From the NCBI GenBank assembly GCA_947646735.1, contig CANTFK010000289.1:124001-188000 (forward strand): a DNA stretch of 64,000 nucleotides, written 5' to 3'. A program made the translations under genes and the position numbers. Numbering within the stretch: position 1 is the first letter of the stretch; each line of letters starts with the position of its first letter. Below, piece after piece: positions 61,170-64,000 of the stretch. This stretch comes from Peronospora farinosa (taxonomy: Eukaryota > Oomycota > Peronosporomycetes > Peronosporales > Peronosporaceae). A model generated the notes under the pieces. It had not been told where the DNA came from. It saw nothing but the letters and a program-made list of their open reading frames with translations, and did not search any database.

Positions 61170-63614
61170 ATGCAGCTCCTGATTGGCAAGAAACCAGGCG
61201 ATGAGGAGCTCAAGTGCTTCTTGACACTTTCACTTACGAATACTGCCTTCTCCGTGGGTGTTGCGGACAAAAAATATGCGAGTTACGGCCCACAATTGGC
61301 CGTCAAACCGGAAGTTGAGCTGCTCTTTTCGGCGAATGCCATCTGTCGCTACGTAGCCGCAACTGCCGACCAGCTGCAGAGTGACGATTTGGCCGTGGAT
61401 GAGTGGATGGAATGGGAGGCCAATACACTGTCTCCATGGCTGCGCGTGGCCAAGGCGGCCAGCAGCAACAAGTCCGGCGAGCTGGCCGGCGAGCTGGTCG
61501 CCATGCTGGAAGCCAAAGAAGAGGCTCGCTCCAAGAACAGCGGTGACTTGCAATTCCTCTTTGGCTCGGAGCTCTCTCTGGCTGACGTTGTGGCCGGCGT
61601 TACGCTACGCGCCGCCTTCAAGCTTATTAAGGAGCAGAAGGAAGAGGCCGCAGTGCTCCAGACCTTCCGCAAGTACGTGACTCGGCTTTTCGACCGCGCT
61701 GACGTTGCTAAGGGCGTGGCCAGCATGAAGAACGCCGGCAAGAAGAGCAAGAGCGTTGCTCCTGGCGCAGCCTCCGGCACTCCGGCCGCGGCTGTCAAGA
61801 ACGTCATGCGCTCCACGTTCAAGCTGGACCAAAATCTGGAGCAAGGCCTGACCTTTCACAATATTTTGGAAGTGGTCGAGTGTATTTTTGACGCCGCCAT
61901 TAAGACGGGGTACCCTGGTCTGACAATCCCACCTGTGGAGGTTACACGCACCAACGTCAAAAACGCAAAGTTTGGCGACTACCAGTGCAACTCGGCCATG
62001 TCCATCTTTACGGCGCTTAATGGTACGCCCCACGCTGCGCGCTCGCCGCGAGATGTCGCCAATACTATTATTGCTGCCATGCCTGAGACGTGTGTGCTGG
62101 ACCGCTTGAGTGTTGCTGGCGCGGGTTTTATAAACGCCTTTTTGACCAAAGACTTCGTGGCCAAGCGACTGCAAAACGTGCTGGTGAATGGTGTGCAGCC
62201 GGCCCCGCAGAAGCAACAGACGATTGTTGTTGACTTCTCGTCTCCTAACATTGCCAAAGACATGCACGTGGGTCACCTGCGTTCCACGATCATTGGCGAC
62301 ACCATGTGCCGAATTCTTGAGTTCCAAGGTCACGACGTGAAACGCATTAACCACGTCGGTGACTGGGGTACTCAGTTCGGCATGCTGATATGCCATCTCA
62401 CAGAGACGTACCCGAACTGGGAGTCGGAGATGCCCAACGTGACGGACCTGACGAAGCTATACAAGGCCGCGAAGGAGCGCTTCGACGTCGATGCCGAGTT
62501 TCATGAGCGATCCAAGGCGCAGGTCGTGCTGCTCCAATCCGGTGACGAAAAATCTCGCAAGGTCTGGACAACTCTGTGCGACATCAGTCGCCGTGAGTTT
62601 CAAAAGGTGTACGACCGTCTGTGTGTGTCACTGAAGGAAATGGGCGAGTCGTTCTACAACCCGATCATCCCGAGTGTTCTGGACAAGCTGCGAGCCAATG
62701 GCCTCATGGAGGAGAGCAATGGTGCTGAGGTAGTGTTCACCAAGGTATACAAGCAGCCGTTTCTGCTGGTGAAGAGTGATGGCTCATATCTGTATGCTAC
62801 GACGGATATCGCTGCTCTGTGGTATCGTTTGCACGAGATGAAGGCCGACCGCGTTATCTACTACACGGACTATACGCAAAAGGACCATTTCAACCTGCTG
62901 TTTGAAGTGGGCCGCATGTCAGGTATCTATGACCCGACCAAGCAGCGCGCGGACCACGTTGGATTCGGCACGGTGAATGACGAGTCAGGCAAGCGCTTTA
63001 AGACGCGCTCGGGTGAGGTCGTGCGCCTGGTAGAGCTGTTGGATGAGGCCAAGGTTCGTATGAAGGCGCAGCTCGTGGAGCGTATCGAGGCCGGGCAGAC
63101 GTCGCTGCCCATGGACGAGGTTGACGCTGCTGCTGAGAAGCTGGGGTACGGTGCCGTCAAATACTTTGACCTGCGCCAGAGCCCTACGTCCAACTACATC
63201 TTTAGCTTCGATCGCATGCTGTCGACGAACGGTGACACGGCTGTGTACCTCATGTTTGCATACGCCCGTCTGTCCTCGATTATCCGGAAGTCCGGTGTTG
63301 ACATGGCTGCACTCGTGGCGCAGCAGCAGAAGGATGGTAATGTATTGAAGCCGGAACACCCAACAGAACAGGCTTTGGTCATCGAGCTACTCCAGCTGCA
63401 AGACGTGATCGGATTCATCAACAAGGACCTGAACTCCAATCGACTGTGCAGTTACCTGTACACGATCTCAGAGAAGGTGCAGACGTTCGTCACGGCGTGC
63501 CGTGTGCTAGGTAGCGAGGAGCAGAGCAGCCGTCTGCTGCTATGTGACGCCACACTCAAGGTCATGAAGACGTGCTTTTCGTTGCTTGGCATTGACCCGC
63601 TGGACCAGATATAA
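61170..63614 (+). CDS. Cytosolic arginyl-tRNA synthetase with N-terminal GST-like domain
   Basis: Single exon, 814 codons. It charges tRNA-Arg with arginine (class I). Residues about 1-190 form a GST-like module (LLFSANAICRYVAATADQLQ, WMEWEANTLSPWLR, GSELSLADVVAGVTLRAAFK), then a Lys/Ser linker (NAGKKSKSVAPGAASG). The ArgRS N-terminal domain follows at about 210-320 (GLTFHNILEVVECIFDAAIK, GDYQCNSAMSIF). The class I core has HVGH at 366-369 (DMHVGHLRSTIIGDTMCRIL), NHVGDWGTQFGMLICHL and the KMSKS-equivalent GKRFKTRSGEVVRLVELLDE. The C-terminal DALR anticodon-binding domain is present (YLMFAYARLSSIIRKSG). Intact. Confidence 0.92.
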   Translation: MQLLIGKKPGDEELKCFLTLSLTNTAFSVGVADKKYASYGPQLAVKPEVELLFSANAICRYVAATADQLQSDDLAVDEWMEWEANTLSPWLRVAKAASSNKSGELAGELVAMLEAKEEARSKNSGDLQFLFGSELSLADVVAGVTLRAAFKLIKEQKEEAAVLQTFRKYVTRLFDRADVAKGVASMKNAGKKSKSVAPGAASGTPAAAVKNVMRSTFKLDQNLEQGLTFHNILEVVECIFDAAIKTGYPGLTIPPVEVTRTNVKNAKFGDYQCNSAMSIFTALNGTPHAARSPRDVANTIIAAMPETCVLDRLSVAGAGFINAFLTKDFVAKRLQNVLVNGVQPAPQKQQTIVVDFSSPNIAKDMHVGHLRSTIIGDTMCRILEFQGHDVKRINHVGDWGTQFGMLICHLTETYPNWESEMPNVTDLTKLYKAAKERFDVDAEFHERSKAQVVLLQSGDEKSRKVWTTLCDISRREFQKVYDRLCVSLKEMGESFYNPIIPSVLDKLRANGLMEESNGAEVVFTKVYKQPFLLVKSDGSYLYATTDIAALWYRLHEMKADRVIYYTDYTQKDHFNLLFEVGRMSGIYDPTKQRADHVGFGTVNDESGKRFKTRSGEVVRLVELLDEAKVRMKAQLVERIEAGQTSLPMDEVDAAAEKLGYGAVKYFDLRQSPTSNYIFSFDRMLSTNGDTAVYLMFAYARLSSIIRKSGVDMAALVAQQQKDGNVLKPEHPTEQALVIELLQLQDVIGFINKDLNSNRLCSYLYTISEKVQTFVTACRVLGSEEQSSRLLLCDATLKVMKTCFSLLGIDPLDQI

Positions 63615-63852
63615 TTTGTCTACGATGGCACTTGCTATAAGTTAGTCAGGCGCGCAGCGGTTCGTATGACTCTAGAATGACAATGGAATGAAGCGCAGTA
63701 TTTGATTAGGAAGATGTTTAGTTGCCAGCATTTGTCCAGAATTTGCTGGTGATCGTGTATTGGCTCTATCTAATATGCAGACTTGATCGACGATTAATCG
63801 TCGTAATTGAACATGCAGACAAATTACATCGTGACGCCACGTTGACGAACAT
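63615..63852. other. Short convergent intergenic region
   Basis: 238 bp between the ArgRS stop and the stop of the next gene on the minus strand. It contains AT-rich 3' UTR sequence; no genes. Confidence 0.6.
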
Positions 63853-64000
63853 CTATGCGGTGGTGCTGAAGTGAAGGCCTGTGTCAGTTTCGAGCACTGT
63901 GCAGTCGGACAGGATGAAGCGCAGCGAGTACGCGGACAGCCGCTGCTCGCCGGAAGACTCGGTAGCATCATCGTCCATGTCATCATCCTCCTCTTTGTGG
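63853..64000 (-). CDS. 3' end of an unidentified gene with acidic C-terminal region (partial)
   Basis: Minus strand, open from the window edge to TAG at 63855-63853. Reads HKEEDDDMDDDATESSGEQR, then LSAYSLRFILSDCTVLETD and GLHFSTTA. The acidic linker followed by a short ordered segment looks like a true protein end. Function not recognisable from 48 codons. Confidence 0.55.
   Translation of the reverse strand, partial: HKEEDDDMDDDATESSGEQRLSAYSLRFILSDCTVLETDTGLHFSTTA

Noticed and set aside
61605..62396. 263-codon minus-strand ORF
   Set aside because: Antisense shadow of the ArgRS gene, which is clearly the real frame.

Overview
The window is nuclear DNA of an oomycete, most likely from the Phytophthora / downy mildew group. 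Host genes are compact and mostly intronless. The Ty3/gypsy, Ty1/copia and LINE remnants are of types I know from oomycetes (archaeal-like RNase H, OTU domain in a LINE, chromodomain integrases). No bacterial operon features, CRISPR arrays or rRNA/tRNA genes were seen. The assignment rests on protein character, not on a database search.

Layout. (1) 1-5010: a gene-duplication unit. The last exon and 3' flank of an unidentified gene (gene X) occur twice (1-410 and 4530-4939), with an intact secreted palmitoyl-protein-thioesterase-like gene between them (2215-3339). (2) 5011-13167: Ty3 element A1, a chimera with mismatched LTRs that carries a later solo LTR. (3) 13190-14768: a dead Ty1/copia fragment (minus strand) with a further LTR-like insertion. 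(4) About 15276-29640: a LINE (ORF1, an OTU-protease-bearing ORF2, RT remnant, RNase H), split inside its RNase H domain by Ty3 element C (20877-28989, target duplication AGGTA/AGGTG). (5) 30134-34230: a host gene island with a small ASF1-like gene, a PH + histidine-phosphatase gene and an unidentified membrane ORF. (6) 34394-56448: element A2 (plus), interrupted by the 12.4-kb Ty3 element B (39359-51719, target duplication GTGG), then joined tail to tail to an inverted partial copy A3. (7) 56810-63614: a decayed 3' copy of the thioesterase gene, then Nup107 (minus) and cytosolic arginyl-tRNA synthetase (plus) sharing a 174-bp divergent promoter, and finally the 3' end of another gene (minus).

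The thioesterase gene at 2.2 kb and its relic at 56.8 kb, plus the repeated gene X tail, suggest an old tandem gene cluster that retroelements later inflated from a few kb to more than 50 kb.

Two signals stand out. Element C is saturated from LTR to LTR with short perfect inverted repeats (at least 32 stems of 9-14 bp with 3-12-nt loops, about 0.3 expected by chance), through coding and non-coding parts alike. Second, all three Ty3 families (A, B, C) appear to carry an extra gene in antisense between pol and the 3' LTR, starting about 45-110 bp inside that LTR and convergent with pol. Element B is also saturated with the word GATC. All calls are by eye; frameshifts are common and domain edges are approximate.
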